Positions 1-10,515 are shown, numbered from the stretch's first letter. The stretch is 64,000 nucleotides of DNA from Pseudochrobactrum sp. sp1633 (GCF_030376605.1 NZ_JARRAE010000007.1:1-64000), one strand, 5' to 3'. Numbers and translations are program-made. Notes: generated from the sequence alone by a model not told the origin.

Positions 1-532
1 CACCCCTCTTTATCCCCTCACCCACCAACAAAAGAGCGCAAAACCACCCAAAACTCACCGCACATATATCAAAACACCACCACAAACCCTTGTTTCGACT
101 CACAAAAACAGAATCAAAACGTGGAATTTCATGAATCAGTACGATTTTTGGATGCGTTACGCTCCGAATCTGACAAGTCACCTCCTGCTTTGGGTATTCC
201 ACAGTCATCTCACCAGTCAATTTAACCCACTGCAAAGCGCTCAACTCACAGCGCTCTATATAATGCAGTTTTCAGCACTCAATTTTACCTTGATCACAAA
301 CACGCCCTATTCAGGTCTTACGCAAACATTGTCGAAACACACTTTGCTTCGACGCCAGCAGTTTCTACAGGATGAATAGTCGTGGAATGATTCCGCATAA
401 TTCATTTGTTTACCGTCATCACATTGACTTGGCCGGTGTGCACAGGCAAAACTTTGCTTCTCACCTGAGGCAATCGGATATTTCGCCGGTTTTTTCCGCC
501 AGCTTCTGGCATGCGGACAACATATATAAGGA
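1..532. other. Intergenic region before the M23 peptidase gene; no gene supported
   Basis: The first 530 bases are A- and C-rich on the plus strand and contain no convincing gene. The one open frame there (131-379) has no Shine-Dalgarno sequence, no recognisable motif and an unusual composition, so I treat it as chance. A short perfect dyad, GGAAT-G-ATTCC, lies near 384. The promoter of the peptidase gene is presumably in this stretch, but I cannot place it. Confidence 0.5.
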
Positions 533-2512
533 ATGGCACCGCACGGCATGAACCAGCAGATCGTGACCAACTCCAGCGACCCCGGCGACGAGCCGCCGCT
601 CATTACCGACGGGCGCCGCGGACCACCGGACCGGCGTGAAATTTCTGCGCGCTGGCTGGCCGGCACATTTCTGACAGGTATTACTGCTTCATTGTTAATC
701 GGTGTTGCGCTGTTTGCTGCGCTCGACGGACGTCAACAATTGGCGACCCCACCGGAACTTGCAACCAAAGAACCACATTCATCTAAAGCCGATGCTCAAG
801 AAATGGCAAAGGGCAGCCGTGTTATCGCGACTGTCACCAAACAGAAGAGCCGTGACCGTCGTCGCATGGATGTATCAACCATGCAAAAAATCGGTGAGCG
901 GGAAGTCATCCGCACGAAACCTTTTGAATATGTACGTATGGCATTGGCAGCTGATCATCCGGCAAGCCGCCAATATCCGGCATTCGATGCGATGTCTGTT
1001 TTTTCTGAGGGTGCAAAACAACAAGTGCAGCCCGTTAATACAGGGCAGATTTACGGCGCTAAAGTTGAAAGCGAAATCAGCCTGCGCACCATTGATTTTC
1101 CGGTAGGCGCCAGCACGTATGATTCAGCATCCGATCTGACCAGCGATGAAGTTGAAAAAGTTGTTCGCAGTACCGGCCAGTTGCTGACCGACGGTGATGT
1201 TCAGATTGCATCACTGCATTATGTTGACCCGCTGCGCTTTGGTAACAGCGACTCTTCTTATACGCTCACGCAACCGCTTGGGGTACGGATTACTCAGGAA
1301 AACGTCAGTGTCAGCAACCGCCTACTCGACGGTGAAACAAATACCGGCTTCTCCGAGGATATTATTCCGTTCCGGACAGATTCCAAAATCATCGATGCTC
1401 TGAATAAAAGCGGTTACGAAGGCGAAGATGCGGACAATATCGCTGAAGCGCTGGCTAAGCTGATGAATTCCCCGCGCCTCAAAGCCGGAAGCGTATTACG
1501 GGTGGGGGTCATGTCCTCTGAGGAAGAGGATCATATTGTCCGCGTTACACTCTATAACGGGACAACCCATATTGTAACGGTCGCGCTGGATGATCAGAAA
1601 CAATATGTCCCGTCTGATGAACCGGAAATGACCCCGCTTGTACAGACCGCTTTTGATGATTCTGCACCACCGCCAACGATCCGCGGTGAATTACCTTCTG
1701 TTTATGATGCTGTGTATAAAGCATCACTCGCCTATGGCATGACAAATGACATGGCGCGGCAGCTGGTTAAAATGCTGGCCAATGATGTTGATCTGCAATC
1801 AAAAATCGCACGCTCCGATGCGATTGAAGCATTCTTCTCGCTGCCGGAAGATTCTGACAGTGCAAATGAAGAATCGCAGCTGCTCTATGTCAGCGCCAAT
1901 ATGGGCGGGACCACGCGAAAATTCTATCGCTACCAGTCACCGGAAGGTGGCATTGAGTTTTTTGATGAAAACGGCCGTAGCGCGCAGCAGTTTCTGATCA
2001 GAAAACCGGTGCCGAATGGCGTGTTTGGTTCACCATTTGGTGGCCGCCGCCACCCGATTCTCGGTTATGTCCGCATGCATACCGGCGTTGACTGGCGTGC
2101 ACCGCGCGGTTCACCAATTCTGGCGGCCGGTAATGGCGTTGTTGAAAAAGCAGGGTGGGCAAACGGTTACGGCAACCAAACCATTATCCGCCACGGCAAT
2201 GGTTATCAGAGCAGTTACAACCACCAGAATGCAATTGCATCCGGCATCACCCCCGGCGCCCGTGTTCGTCAGGGGCAGCTGATCGGTTATGTCGGTTCAA
2301 CCGGCCTCTCGACTGGCCCGCACTTGCACTATGAAGTTATCGTCAACGGAGCAAAAGTTGATCCGATGCGTATCCGTATGCCGAATAGCCAGTCTTTAAG
2401 CGGAAAGCAGCTTGAAGTCTTTATACGTGAGCGCGACCGCATTGATCAGCTGCTTGATGGCAAGGGGGATGCGTCCGCCAAAGTTGCCAATACATCTCAG
2501 GCAAAAAGCTGA
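533..2512 (+). CDS. M23 family metallopeptidase (membrane-anchored murein endopeptidase)
   Basis: A 659-residue protein with a short cytoplasmic tail, one membrane segment at about residues 41-63, a long periplasmic middle part and a C-terminal LytM/M23 domain. The zinc ligands are visible as H516-x3-D520 and H597-L-H599, so a catalytically competent peptidoglycan endopeptidase is expected in the periplasm. The long middle portion resembles the coiled or LysM-containing spacers of rhizobial M23 proteins, but I recognise no named domain in it. The start is uncertain: AAGGA at 528-532 abuts the ATG at 533 and lies 15 bases before an in-frame ATG at 548. The gene converges with the L,D-transpeptidase gene, another wall-remodelling enzyme, and they share a terminator. 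Confidence 0.9.
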   Translation: MAPHGMNQQIVTNSSDPGDEPPLITDGRRGPPDRREISARWLAGTFLTGITASLLIGVALFAALDGRQQLATPPELATKEPHSSKADAQEMAKGSRVIATVTKQKSRDRRRMDVSTMQKIGEREVIRTKPFEYVRMALAADHPASRQYPAFDAMSVFSEGAKQQVQPVNTGQIYGAKVESEISLRTIDFPVGASTYDSASDLTSDEVEKVVRSTGQLLTDGDVQIASLHYVDPLRFGNSDSSYTLTQPLGVRITQENVSVSNRLLDGETNTGFSEDIIPFRTDSKIIDALNKSGYEGEDADNIAEALAKLMNSPRLKAGSVLRVGVMSSEEEDHIVRVTLYNGTTHIVTVALDDQKQYVPSDEPEMTPLVQTAFDDSAPPPTIRGELPSVYDAVYKASLAYGMTNDMARQLVKMLANDVDLQSKIARSDAIEAFFSLPEDSDSANEESQLLYVSANMGGTTRKFYRYQSPEGGIEFFDENGRSAQQFLIRKPVPNGVFGSPFGGRRHPILGYVRMHTGVDWRAPRGSPILAAGNGVVEKAGWANGYGNQTIIRHGNGYQSSYNHQNAIASGITPGARVRQGQLIGYVGSTGLSTGPHLHYEVIVNGAKVDPMRIRMPNSQSLSGKQLEVFIRERDRIDQLLDGKGDASAKVANTSQAKS

Positions 2513-2525
2513 TATTTTGCTCAAT

Positions 2526-2553
2526 AAAAAACGGCCGTTGAGGCCGTTTTTTT
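2526..2553. terminator. Bidirectional intrinsic terminator
   Basis: An ACGGCC/GGCCGT stem with a GTTGA loop is flanked by A-runs on the left and T-runs on the right. It can therefore end both the plus-strand peptidase transcript and the minus-strand L,D-transpeptidase transcript. Confidence 0.85.
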
Positions 2554-2558
2554 ATTTT

Positions 2559-4004
2559 CTACTCTGTAAACTCAACAGTCACACCCGGCTTTACGAGCTT
2601 TACCAGTTCTTCCGCATCCCAATTCGCAAGGCGGATACACCCGTGGCTGGCTGTTTTTCCGATACGGGACGGATCAGGTGTTCCGTGAATACCATAAGTC
2701 GGTTTTGACAGTGCGATCCATACGGTACCGACAGGCCCGTTCGGCCCCGGCGGCACGATGAGCACCTTGTCATTATTACCCTGTTTGAAATTGATCTTCG
2801 GATTATAGGTATAATTCGGATTGGTCGCGATCCGTTCGACCGTCACAATGCCGGATGGGGAAGGATTATCTGCCGACCCGATTGTCGACGGGTAAGCCAC
2901 AACCAGTTTGCCATTGGCATCATAACCGCGCACTTGCTTACGCGCTTTATCTGCAATGATTTTGGCAACCGGTGAGCGTTTTTGCTTTGCTAAATTTGGC
3001 ACACGGATCATCTCTCCCGGCTGGCGAAAGCTGATCCCCGGATTGATTTCCTGTAAATAGTTTTCATCAATATGGAATTTCTCTGCCAGCATTTCACGCG
3101 GGGAAACATAGGCCATTTCAGGCAGCTTGGCCTTCTCACTATAATCATTCGGAACGGAAGCGATATAAAAACGCCCGATATCCTCATTTGTAATTGTATA
3201 GTCTATGAAAGCGGGCCCGCCAGTTGCTTCCAGCTGCGCATTCACCTGCGCCTCATCCGCAGGATTAATGGTCAATCCGGTCACTTCAAAATATGAAGCT
3301 GCAGCCTTGTCGACATTGCTGCCTGCTTTACCGTCAATCACACCCGGCGAGGTTCCCGCACGATCAAGCAATATCTGATACGATGCCAGCTTGGTCTTGG
3401 CGCCCTGCCCTTTCGGCATTGTTACTGATGGTGTCTGCGTGTCAGCTGATGGCAAACCAGATGGGTTTCCGTAAGAACCTTCAATCGCCGGTTTAAAATC
3501 ATTGTTGTCGAGAGAGGCTGAACTGCCAACATCCGGCAAGGTAGAACGCTCTACACCTGCATTATTCACAACACCTCCGCGCCCTGAAGACGGCGGTGCA
3601 GGATAATAATCCACGCCGGCATTATCCGGCACATTTGCAAAGCCATCATAAGGAACACCACCATCAACCGGACCATTCAAAGTCCAGTTGTCATTATTAT
3701 CCGGCTGTGGCGCAGAACGCGGCTGATACCCGCCCGGTTGCTCCTGAATGCGTAAAATTTTGCCGTGACGATCCATCGTCACCTGTCGTCCCGACGGATC
3801 AATATAAACCCGCACATTATTATCTTGATAAATTTCTTCACCCGGATCATAAAGCTGCGCCATTAAAACAGGGCGTTCATCCGCAGGGGCAGAGCTTATC
3901 CTTGCTTGCGGAGAAGCAAAAACGGTTCCCGACGTCAGACCAGTCAGCACTGTCACGGACAGTCCGATATAAGTCTTCCAAAGAATTCCCCGCATTTTCT
4001 GCAT
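2559..4004 (-). CDS. L,D-transpeptidase (YkuD family) with LysM-like module
   Basis: A 481-residue exported enzyme expected to make 3-3 peptidoglycan crosslinks or to attach lipoproteins to the wall. A signal peptide spans roughly residues 1-30, ending near VFASP. A low-complexity P/G/N-rich stretch follows, then a peptidoglycan-binding-like segment, a LysM-like segment (YVSPREMLAEKF to IRVPNL), and the C-terminal YkuD domain. The domain carries H440-G and the catalytic S-H454-G-C456-I-R signature. The ATG at 4004 is chosen because AAAAGG lies six bases upstream; the ATG at 4025 has no ribosome-binding site and would spoil the signal peptide. The overall layout matches the Ldt proteins of Brucella and Agrobacterium. 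Confidence 0.92.
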   Translation of the reverse strand: MQKMRGILWKTYIGLSVTVLTGLTSGTVFASPQARISSAPADERPVLMAQLYDPGEEIYQDNNVRVYIDPSGRQVTMDRHGKILRIQEQPGGYQPRSAPQPDNNDNWTLNGPVDGGVPYDGFANVPDNAGVDYYPAPPSSGRGGVVNNAGVERSTLPDVGSSASLDNNDFKPAIEGSYGNPSGLPSADTQTPSVTMPKGQGAKTKLASYQILLDRAGTSPGVIDGKAGSNVDKAAASYFEVTGLTINPADEAQVNAQLEATGGPAFIDYTITNEDIGRFYIASVPNDYSEKAKLPEMAYVSPREMLAEKFHIDENYLQEINPGISFRQPGEMIRVPNLAKQKRSPVAKIIADKARKQVRGYDANGKLVVAYPSTIGSADNPSPSGIVTVERIATNPNYTYNPKINFKQGNNDKVLIVPPGPNGPVGTVWIALSKPTYGIHGTPDPSRIGKTASHGCIRLANWDAEELVKLVKPGVTVEFTE

Positions 4005-4145
4005 ACGACACCTTTTAATGCGCAAATCATCATTTCATCCGTCAGCCGACTGACAGATCATGCTCTAATTACAGATCAGGCCATTTTTATGGTTAATAAC
4101 TTAACTGCATATGAAGAAGATGCTCCGGCGCAGATATTTTTAATC

Positions 4146-4182
4146 AAATAAAAGGCGGCACCGTCTGACAACGGTGCCGCCT
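4146..4182 (-). terminator. clpB terminator
   Basis: Perfect 12-bp arms (AGGCGGCACCGT / ACGGTGCCGCCT) enclose a six-base loop. On the minus strand they are followed by TTTTATTTG, just past the clpB stop codon. Confidence 0.9.
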
Positions 4183-4191
4183 GCTGCTCAT

Positions 4192-6792
4192 TCAATCAGG
4201 TTTATCAAATCCTGATCTCTTTGGCTGGAAAACCAGCCGGTCAGACCCTGCCGAAATATCCACCACAGAGCCATCAAGGATTTCACCGCCGAGAATTTTC
4301 TCGGCCAGCGGATCCTGTACCTGTTTCTGGATCACCCGTTTCAGCGGACGGGCACCATAAGCAGGGTCATAGCCCTTATCGGCCAGCCAGTTACGGGCAT
4401 CTGCCTCAACATCCAGCGTGATCTTGCGGTCACTCAGCAGGTTCTGCAACCTTGCCAGCTGAATATCGACAATGGCTCCCATTTCGGAACGACGCAGACG
4501 ATGGAACAGAATGATCTCATCCACACGGTTGAGGAATTCCGGACGGAACGATGCACGCACGACGCCCATCACTTCATCACGCACACTGTCCACATCCTGA
4601 TCTTCATTCAGCGAAACAAGATATTCCGCGCCGAGATTGGACGTCATAATGATTAGCGTATTGCGGAAATCCACAGTACGTCCCTGACCATCGGTCAACC
4701 GGCCGTCATCAAGCACCTGCAACAGCACGTTGAAAACATCCGGATGCGCCTTTTCAATCTCGTCAAACAGGATCACCTGATACGGGCGACGACGCACCGC
4801 TTCGGTGAGCACGCCACCTTCCTCATAACCGACATAGCCCGGAGGCGCACCGATCAGACGGGATACGGAATGCTTTTCCATGAATTCGGACATATCAATC
4901 CGAACCATAGCCGTGTCATCCGAGAACAGGAAACTGGCCAAAGCCTTGGTCAATTCTGTTTTACCCACACCGGTCGGGCCTAAGAAGATAAACGAGCCGA
5001 TCGGGCGGTTCGGATCCTGCAATCCGGCACGCGCACGGCGAACCGCACGGGATACCGCCTGCACAGCCTCCCCCTGACCGATCACCCGTTTGCCGATCTC
5101 ATCTTCCATACGCAGCAGTTTTTCCCGTTCGCCTTCCAGCATCCGGTCTACCGGAATACCTGTCCAGCGGGAGATGATCTGCGCAATATGATCCGGCGAC
5201 ACAGTTTCTTCCAGCATTGTGCCGGTATTTTCCTGTGCTTCCGCATCACTCAGTTGCTTTTCCAGCTGCGGGATTGTGCCATAGGCCAGTTCACCGGCTT
5301 TCTGGAACTCACCATTACGCTGGGCAGCCGCCAAAGCATTACGCGCATCTTCAAGTTGCTTTTTCAGATCTGCTGCATGGCCGAGTTTCTGCTTTTCTGC
5401 CTGCCATTTGGCAGTCAGTTCAGCGGATTCCTCTTCCAGATCGGTCAGTTCTTTTTCAAGACGCTGTAACCGGTCTTTCGAGGCCGTATCAGTTTCCAGC
5501 TTCAGAGCTTCACGCTCGATCTTCAGCTGCATCACACGGCGATCCATTTCATCCAACTCTTCCGGCTTGGAATCCACCTGCATACGCAGGCGTGCAGCGG
5601 CTTCATCCACAAGATCAATCGCCTTATCCGGCAGAAAGCGATCCGTAATGTAACGGTTCGACAAACTTGCCGCCGAAACCAGAGCAGAATCCGAGATACG
5701 CACTTTATGATGCTGTTCGTATTTTTCTTTCAAGCCGCGTAAGATCGAGATCGTATCTTCAATGGTCGGCTCATTAACGAATACCGGCTGGAAACGACGG
5801 GCAAGCGCCGCATCTTTTTCAACATATTTGCGGTATTCTTCCAGTGTCGTTGCACCAACACAATGTAGCTCACCACGCGCAAGCGCAGGCTTGAGCAAGT
5901 TGGATGCATCCATTGCACCGTCCGACTTACCAGCACCGACCAGAGTGTGCATCTCATCAATGAACAAGATGATCTCACCGGCAGCGGCTTCAACTTCATT
6001 CAGCACAGACTTCAGACGTTCTTCAAATTCACCGCGATATTTCGCACCGGCAATCAGTGCGCCCATGTCCAGTGCCATCAAACGCTTGTCTTTCAGCGAT
6101 TCAGGCACGTCACCATTGACGATACGCAGTGCAAGACCTTCGGCAATCGCGGTTTTACCCACGCCCGGCTCACCGATCAGCACCGGATTATTCTTGGTAC
6201 GGCGTGACAGAACCTGAATGGTGCGGCGGATTTCATCATCGCGGCCAATCACCGGATCAAGCTTGCCGGAACGCGCATCCTCGGTCAGATCACGGGCATA
6301 TTTTTTCAGCGCTTCAAAATTGGCTTCAGCAGAAGCACTATCGGCAGTCCGGCCTTTACGCATCTGATTAATTACCTCATTCAGTGCTTTGGCTGTCACG
6401 CCTGCTTTCGTCAAAATGTCATAGGTTTTTGCGCTTTTTTCCAGCGTGAAAGCGGTGAGCAAACGCTCAACCGTGACATAGCTGTCACCGGCTTTCGTGG
6501 CCAGTTCTTCCGCAGTGGTCAAAATTTTTGCAAGCGCAGGTGCCAGATAAAGCTGACCGTTACCGCCGGTCACTTTTGGCAATGCAGCCAGAGCGCCCTG
6601 AAGGCCGATTTTAATATCGGTAAGACGACCGCCCGCACGTTCAATCAGGCCGGAAGCCAGACCTTCTTCATCATCCACCAGTACTTTGAGCAGGTGTTCA
6701 GGCGCGAATTGCTGATTATCAGAATTCAACGCAAAGCTCTGCGCAGACTGGATAAAACCCTGTACGCGTTCGCTGTATTTCTCAATATTCAT
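4192..6792 (-). CDS. clpB: ATP-dependent disaggregase ClpB
   Basis: The 866-residue length is standard for ClpB. Visible parts are the Clp N-terminal repeat domain (about 1-145), AAA-1 with Walker A GEPGVGKT at 207-214, a coiled-coil middle domain (about 400-530) that distinguishes ClpB from ClpA and ClpC, and AAA-2 with GPTGVGKT near 607. With DnaK it dissolves protein aggregates in the cytoplasm. The start at [10 protein letters not shown] is preferred because AAGGAG precedes it; the ATG at 6828 would add 12 residues. It has its own terminator and a predicted sigma-32 promoter far upstream, so it is probably monocistronic and heat-induced. Confidence 0.98.
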   Translation of the reverse strand: MNIEKYSERVQGFIQSAQSFALNSDNQQFAPEHLLKVLVDDEEGLASGLIERAGGRLTDIKIGLQGALAALPKVTGGNGQLYLAPALAKILTTAEELATKAGDSYVTVERLLTAFTLEKSAKTYDILTKAGVTAKALNEVINQMRKGRTADSASAEANFEALKKYARDLTEDARSGKLDPVIGRDDEIRRTIQVLSRRTKNNPVLIGEPGVGKTAIAEGLALRIVNGDVPESLKDKRLMALDMGALIAGAKYRGEFEERLKSVLNEVEAAAGEIILFIDEMHTLVGAGKSDGAMDASNLLKPALARGELHCVGATTLEEYRKYVEKDAALARRFQPVFVNEPTIEDTISILRGLKEKYEQHHKVRISDSALVSAASLSNRYITDRFLPDKAIDLVDEAAARLRMQVDSKPEELDEMDRRVMQLKIEREALKLETDTASKDRLQRLEKELTDLEEESAELTAKWQAEKQKLGHAADLKKQLEDARNALAAAQRNGEFQKAGELAYGTIPQLEKQLSDAEAQENTGTMLEETVSPDHIAQIISRWTGIPVDRMLEGEREKLLRMEDEIGKRVIGQGEAVQAVSRAVRRARAGLQDPNRPIGSFIFLGPTGVGKTELTKALASFLFSDDTAMVRIDMSEFMEKHSVSRLIGAPPGYVGYEEGGVLTEAVRRRPYQVILFDEIEKAHPDVFNVLLQVLDDGRLTDGQGRTVDFRNTLIIMTSNLGAEYLVSLNEDQDVDSVRDEVMGVVRASFRPEFLNRVDEIILFHRLRRSEMGAIVDIQLARLQNLLSDRKITLDVEADARNWLADKGYDPAYGARPLKRVIQKQVQDPLAEKILGGEILDGSVVDISAGSDRLVFQPKRSGFDKPD

Positions 6793-6815
6793 AGTGTCTC
6801 CTTTTCGCCTCCCGA

Positions 6816-6864
6816 CCCTTAAAGGCATCGAAAGATCATGGGTGACGGCTCCCCCTTAAAGGCA
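6816..6864 (-). repeat. Duplicated 12-mer in the clpB leader
   Basis: On the plus strand CCCTTAAAGGCA occurs at 6816-6827 and again at 6853-6864; on the clpB sense strand it reads TGCCTTTAAGGG. Each copy contains CCTTT, which could pair with the AAAGG part of the clpB ribosome-binding site. Alternative pairing that masks the start is possible, but this was judged only by eye. Confidence 0.5.
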
Positions 6865-6979
6865 GGAACCATTATTCAGCAGACTTTAGATAAACGGGAC
6901 AAAATATTTCCGACAAAAATCAGAACCAGTTTTACTGGAAATGCGTGGAATAAATTGCTCCGGCATCCTGTCTCAAGGG

Positions 6980-7008
6980 ATATGGGGCGATACCCCTCTC
7001 CCTGCAAG
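6980..7008 (-). promoter_or_regulatory. Predicted RpoH (sigma-32) promoter of clpB
   Basis: On the minus strand CTTGCA (7003-7008) is separated by 17 bases from CCATAT (6980-6985). This fits the alphaproteobacterial heat-shock promoter pattern of CTTG, then 16-18 bases past the hexamer, then CYTAT or CCATAT. It implies an untranslated leader of roughly 180 bases before the clpB start at 6792. Confidence 0.65.
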
Positions 7009-7101
7009 GGCTGAAAGCATGAAGGTGAAAAATTATTATCACAACAGGGTTTAAGCTCTTTCTCCACAAGGGAACGAAGGCAAACCGCACCTTACGGGCA
7101 T

Positions 7102-7132
7102 AAAAAAAACCGGCGGTTGAGCCGCCGGTTTC
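7102..7132 (-). terminator. Terminator of the DUF4167 gene
   Basis: AACCGGCGG and CCGCCGGTT arms form a hairpin. On the minus strand it runs into eight T residues, 20 bases past the stop codon. Confidence 0.88.
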
Positions 7133-7152
7133 TATAATCACAGAAGAACAGA

Positions 7153-8091
7153 TTACTCTGTTTCAGCCAAAGCTGTGTCCTGATCCTGTCCCTCGGAATC
7201 CGCTTTCGCAGTCCGCGTTGTCCGGCGCGGACGCAAAACACGGCGGGCACGCGGTGCCGGTGCATCTTCACCGCCAGCTGCATCTGAACCGGCATCCTGT
7301 TTCACTTCTGCAACCGGCGCATCATCCGCATCCTGCACAACAGGTGCTGCCGCACGCGGGCGACGACGTACAACCGGCGCTTCAGTCACTTCAGCCGCAA
7401 CAGGTTCTGCATAAGTTGATGTAACAACCGGTGCCGAAGCGATTACCGGCTGCTCTGCAGGCTGCTCATAAGGAACCTGCGATGCTGCGGCCGTTTCCTG
7501 ACCTTGTTCAGCAGCATATTCAGGGCGCTGATGACGGCGCGGACGCTGCATGCGACCCTGACGATCATTGTTACGGTCATTACGGTCATTACGATCGTTG
7601 CGATCATTACGGTCGCCGCGATCCTGACGATTATTCTGCTGGCGGTTATTACGGTTGGAAGAACGGGAATTTTCTTCACCATACATCACTTCAGCAGGCG
7701 TGCCTTCAATCACAGGCTGCGGGCCGCTGCCGTCATAGACTTCCTGATGCGCCATCTGACCGGAATGACCCTGCTCCATCGCATCATCATCGTCAAAATC
7801 ATCATCAAACGCTTCATCGCGCGCTACCGGCACAGGATTCTGAGCCTGAGCAGCCAGAATAATACGGTTGTAATGTTCAGCGTGCTGCAAATAATTTTCT
7901 GCAATAACCCGGTCGCCGGTCGCCTGCGCATCACGAGCCAAAGTCATATATTTTTCGGCGATATGCTGCGCATTGCCCCTGATTTTTACATCAGGTCCGT
8001 TACTTTCGTAATTACGGGAAAGAGGATTAGGGCCCTTACGGTTATTATTCCCCCGTCCACGCATGCGCCTGTTCTGCTGTCCTGGCCTCAT
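7153..8091 (-). CDS. DUF4167 domain protein, RN/NDR-repeat-rich, RNA-binding-like
   Basis: About 312 residues. The N-terminus is R/N/G-rich (MRPGQQNRRMRGRGN), followed by the DUF4167 helical domain (about 30-80), typical of Rhizobiales proteins found next to prmC and prfA. The middle is highly charged, with a tandem NDR tripeptide run at about 160-178, and the tail is Ala/Val/Pro-rich and basic, ending in an RRVLRPRRTTR-like patch. The composition suggests RNA or ribosome binding, by analogy with the arginine-rich tails of RNase E partners, but no function is proven. The start is either ATG 8091 or ATG 8097; GAAAAGAG precedes both. It lies downstream of prfA-prmC on the same strand, after a 460-base gap. 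Confidence 0.85.
   Translation of the reverse strand: MRPGQQNRRMRGRGNNNRKGPNPLSRNYESNGPDVKIRGNAQHIAEKYMTLARDAQATGDRVIAENYLQHAEHYNRIILAAQAQNPVPVARDEAFDDDFDDDDAMEQGHSGQMAHQEVYDGSGPQPVIEGTPAEVMYGEENSRSSNRNNRQQNNRQDRGDRNDRNDRNDRNDRNNDRQGRMQRPRRHQRPEYAAEQGQETAAASQVPYEQPAEQPVIASAPVVTSTYAEPVAAEVTEAPVVRRRPRAAAPVVQDADDAPVAEVKQDAGSDAAGGEDAPAPRARRVLRPRRTTRTAKADSEGQDQDTALAETE
7561..7617. repeat. Nine-base tandem repeat encoding NDR tripeptides
   Basis: Units close to ACGGTCATT repeat about six times in tandem with synonymous and near-synonymous changes. Read on the minus strand they encode N-D-R triplets inside the DUF4167 protein. Such an array can change length by slippage without shifting the frame. 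Confidence 0.8.
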
Positions 8092-8097
8092 ACTCAT

Positions 8098-8554
8098 CTC
8101 TTTTCAGATTAGGGGCGAAGAAATCATATCAGCTGAAAGGGCTGAGCGATTTCGCAACTACAATGACAGAAAGTGCGCCCCGCACCTTCAGCGTATAATT
8201 TTATTTAAGTTTTGCGCTGCCGTTTCAGCAACTCCGCAAAGGAGGTCGGTTAAAAAACCACCAGACAGCTCGCTGATCAAAATGTCTGAATGACAAAATA
8301 ATTCCGTATCATCCGATACGCATTTACATTGATCCGATTTCAAACATATGGTTTCAGGCTGACAAATCTGTCCGACTTACTATTGCATAACTCTTTAAAT
8401 CGCTGCCGGTTCAAAGATTGGGTTATGCATTAGTCCAAACTGTTACTGCATCTTTTACCTATCCTACAGGACGTGCGATGCAGCAGCGGTGACGGGAAAT
8501 TAGACGTGTTCGCTACAAATTCCAAGTCTTTTTTGGGCATATTAAACATTAAAG
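8098..8554. other. Intergenic region between the DUF4167 gene and prmC
   Basis: No gene is supported in this 457-base gap. It holds an inverted repeat TGCATAAC (8384-8391) / GTTATGCA (8422-8429) and must contain the promoter of the minus-strand DUF4167 gene. No prmC terminator with a T-run is obvious. Confidence 0.45.
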
Positions 8555-9430
8555 TCAACGCTGAAATGACAATGCCCGTTTATGACCAGCCAAATCCTCG
8601 GCCACACCAATCAGACGGAATGCATATTGTGCAAAGATTGTCTCTGTATCTTCCGCCTGTCCTGCCCCGATTTCCACGGCGATTATACCATTTTCATGTA
8701 GGTATGCACCACCATGTTTTGCAAGAGCACGATAAAAATTCAATCCGTCCTCGCCACCATCCAGAGCACGGTGCGGGTCGTAATCTTTAACTTCCCTGTC
8801 CAGTTTAAGCACTGTTTTTGCTGGAATATAAGGTGGATTTGAAACGATCAGATCGTATTTTCCGCGTACAGAACCAAACCAGTCACTTTGCAAAACGGCC
8901 AGTCTTGATGAAACACCAGCCTGCCTGGCGTTGATGCGCGCAGCTTGCAAAGCACCCGCCGCAACATCAACCGCGACACCGCGCGCCTCTTTGATTTCAT
9001 GAAGCAGCGTGACAGCAATTGCACCCGTTCCGGTGCCCATATCCAGAAAATCGGCAAAGCCTTTATCGGCAATTTTTTGCTCTAATAACGGGAGAACCAG
9101 CCCGATCAGGGCTTCCGTATCAGGGCGCGGCTCAAGCGTATCCGCATTTAATTTGAAATTAAGGCCATAAAATTCACGCTCACCAATGATTCGGTGAACA
9201 GGCTCACCGGCAAGTCTGCGCCGCATTGCACTTTGCAGATCGCGCACAATGTCCGGTGTGACAAGCGCATCCGGACGGGTCACAAAATCCGTCAGCGTAT
9301 AGCCGGTATATTTTTGAACCAACAGACGTGCATCCAGTTCCGCACTATCAATATCAGCCTCGCGCAATGCAAGACGTGCAAAGGCCAGCAACTGGCTGAG
9401 TGTGTTTATTGTGGTTTCCTGATTTGTCAT
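8555..9430 (-). CDS. prmC: Peptide chain release factor N5-glutamine methyltransferase
   Basis: A 291-residue SAM-dependent methyltransferase that modifies the glutamine of the GGQ motif in release factors. The N-terminal helical domain covers about 1-85. The SAM site shows DMGTGTGAIA at about 130-139, and the substrate-binding catalytic motif N198-P-P-Y201 is intact. It starts eight bases after the prfA stop codon, so enzyme and substrate are probably co-transcribed. No clear Shine-Dalgarno sequence precedes the ATG, which is consistent with coupling to prfA. Confidence 0.97.
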   Translation of the reverse strand: MTNQETTINTLSQLLAFARLALREADIDSAELDARLLVQKYTGYTLTDFVTRPDALVTPDIVRDLQSAMRRRLAGEPVHRIIGEREFYGLNFKLNADTLEPRPDTEALIGLVLPLLEQKIADKGFADFLDMGTGTGAIAVTLLHEIKEARGVAVDVAAGALQAARINARQAGVSSRLAVLQSDWFGSVRGKYDLIVSNPPYIPAKTVLKLDREVKDYDPHRALDGGEDGLNFYRALAKHGGAYLHENGIIAVEIGAGQAEDTETIFAQYAFRLIGVAEDLAGHKRALSFQR

Positions 9431-9438
9431 AATGGCTG

Positions 9439-10515
9439 TCAGTTATCACCCAATTCCGCCAGCAATGCGGTTTGGTGATCAGAAATCAGCGCATCCACCA
9501 GTTCATCAAGCTCACCCATCATCACACGATCAAGCTTATAGAGCGTGAGGTTGATACGGTGATCCGTCACGCGGCCTTGCGGAAAGTTATAGGTGCGGAT
9601 GCGCTCCGAACGGTCACCGGAACCAACCTGACTGCGCCGCGCCTCTGAACGCTCATTTTCAGCGCGCTGACGTTCTATGTCATAAAGACGGGCGCGCAAA
9701 ATCTGCATGGCACGCGCACGGTTCTGATGCTGCGATTTTTCTGCCTGCACCACCATAATCCCTGTCGGAATATGCGTGATACGCACCGCCGAGTCTGTAG
9801 TGTTAACATGCTGCCCGCCGGCACCCGATGCGCGCATCGTATCAATACGGATATCTTCATTGCGGATTTCAATATCAATATCTTCCGCTTCCGGCAGCAC
9901 GGCCACCGTTGCCGCAGACGTATGGATGCGGCCGCTGCCTTCTGTGTCAGGCACACGCTGCACACGATGCACGCCGGATTCAAATTTCAGCTTGGAGAAC
10001 ACGCCCTTGCCGGAAATCGTTGCGATAACTTCCTTAAAGCCGCCTGCATCACCTTCGCTGGTAGACATGACTTCAACGCGCCAGCCTTTATCGGCCGCAT
10101 AGCGCTCATACATGCGGAAGAGATCACCACCGAATAATGCAGCCTCGGAGCCACCGGTTCCGGCACGAATTTCCAGAATGGCGTTTTTCTCATCTGCTGC
10201 ATCTTTCGGCAGCAGTAAAATCTGAACCTCGGCCTCGAGATCCTCAATTTTGGTTTGGGTTTCCGGAATCTCCATTTCTGCCAGCGCACGCATTTCCGCG
10301 TCACCGGATGCGTCATCGCGCATTGAAACCAGATCATTCAGTTCCAGACGTGCAGCCTGCAATTCACGAATTTTCAGCGCTACATCTTCCAGCGATGAAT
10401 ATTCCGAAGCCAGTTTCACATAGGTTTCCGGCGAAGGATTATTGGCCATCTGCGCTTCAAGCATCATAAAATGCTTGAGCAACTGATCCATTCTGTCTTG
10501 CGGCAGCGCAACCAT
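9439..10515 (-). CDS. prfA: Peptide chain release factor 1
   Basis: The 358-residue class I release factor that reads UAA and UAG. The codon-recognition tripeptide is P189-D-T191 within [10 protein letters not shown], where PxT identifies RF1 rather than RF2. The peptidyl-hydrolysis motif G233-G-Q235 is present in [14 protein letters not shown] lies seven bases before the ATG. It precedes prmC in what appears to be a ptsP-prfA-prmC direction of transcription, although a 129-base gap with a strong hairpin separates it from ptsP. Confidence 0.98.
   Translation of the reverse strand: MVALPQDRMDQLLKHFMMLEAQMANNPSPETYVKLASEYSSLEDVALKIRELQAARLELNDLVSMRDDASGDAEMRALAEMEIPETQTKIEDLEAEVQILLLPKDAADEKNAILEIRAGTGGSEAALFGGDLFRMYERYAADKGWRVEVMSTSEGDAGGFKEVIATISGKGVFSKLKFESGVHRVQRVPDTEGSGRIHTSAATVAVLPEAEDIDIEIRNEDIRIDTMRASGAGGQHVNTTDSAVRITHIPTGIMVVQAEKSQHQNRARAMQILRARLYDIERQRAENERSEARRSQVGSGDRSERIRTYNFPQGRVTDHRINLTLYKLDRVMMGELDELVDALISDHQTALLAELGDN

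Noticed and set aside
131-379. An 82-codon open frame at the left edge
   Set aside because: No ribosome-binding site, no motif, and composition unlike the neighbouring genes.
7561-7617. Short tandem repeats considered as a CRISPR array
   Set aside because: Units are nine bases with no spacers and stay in frame within a coding region.
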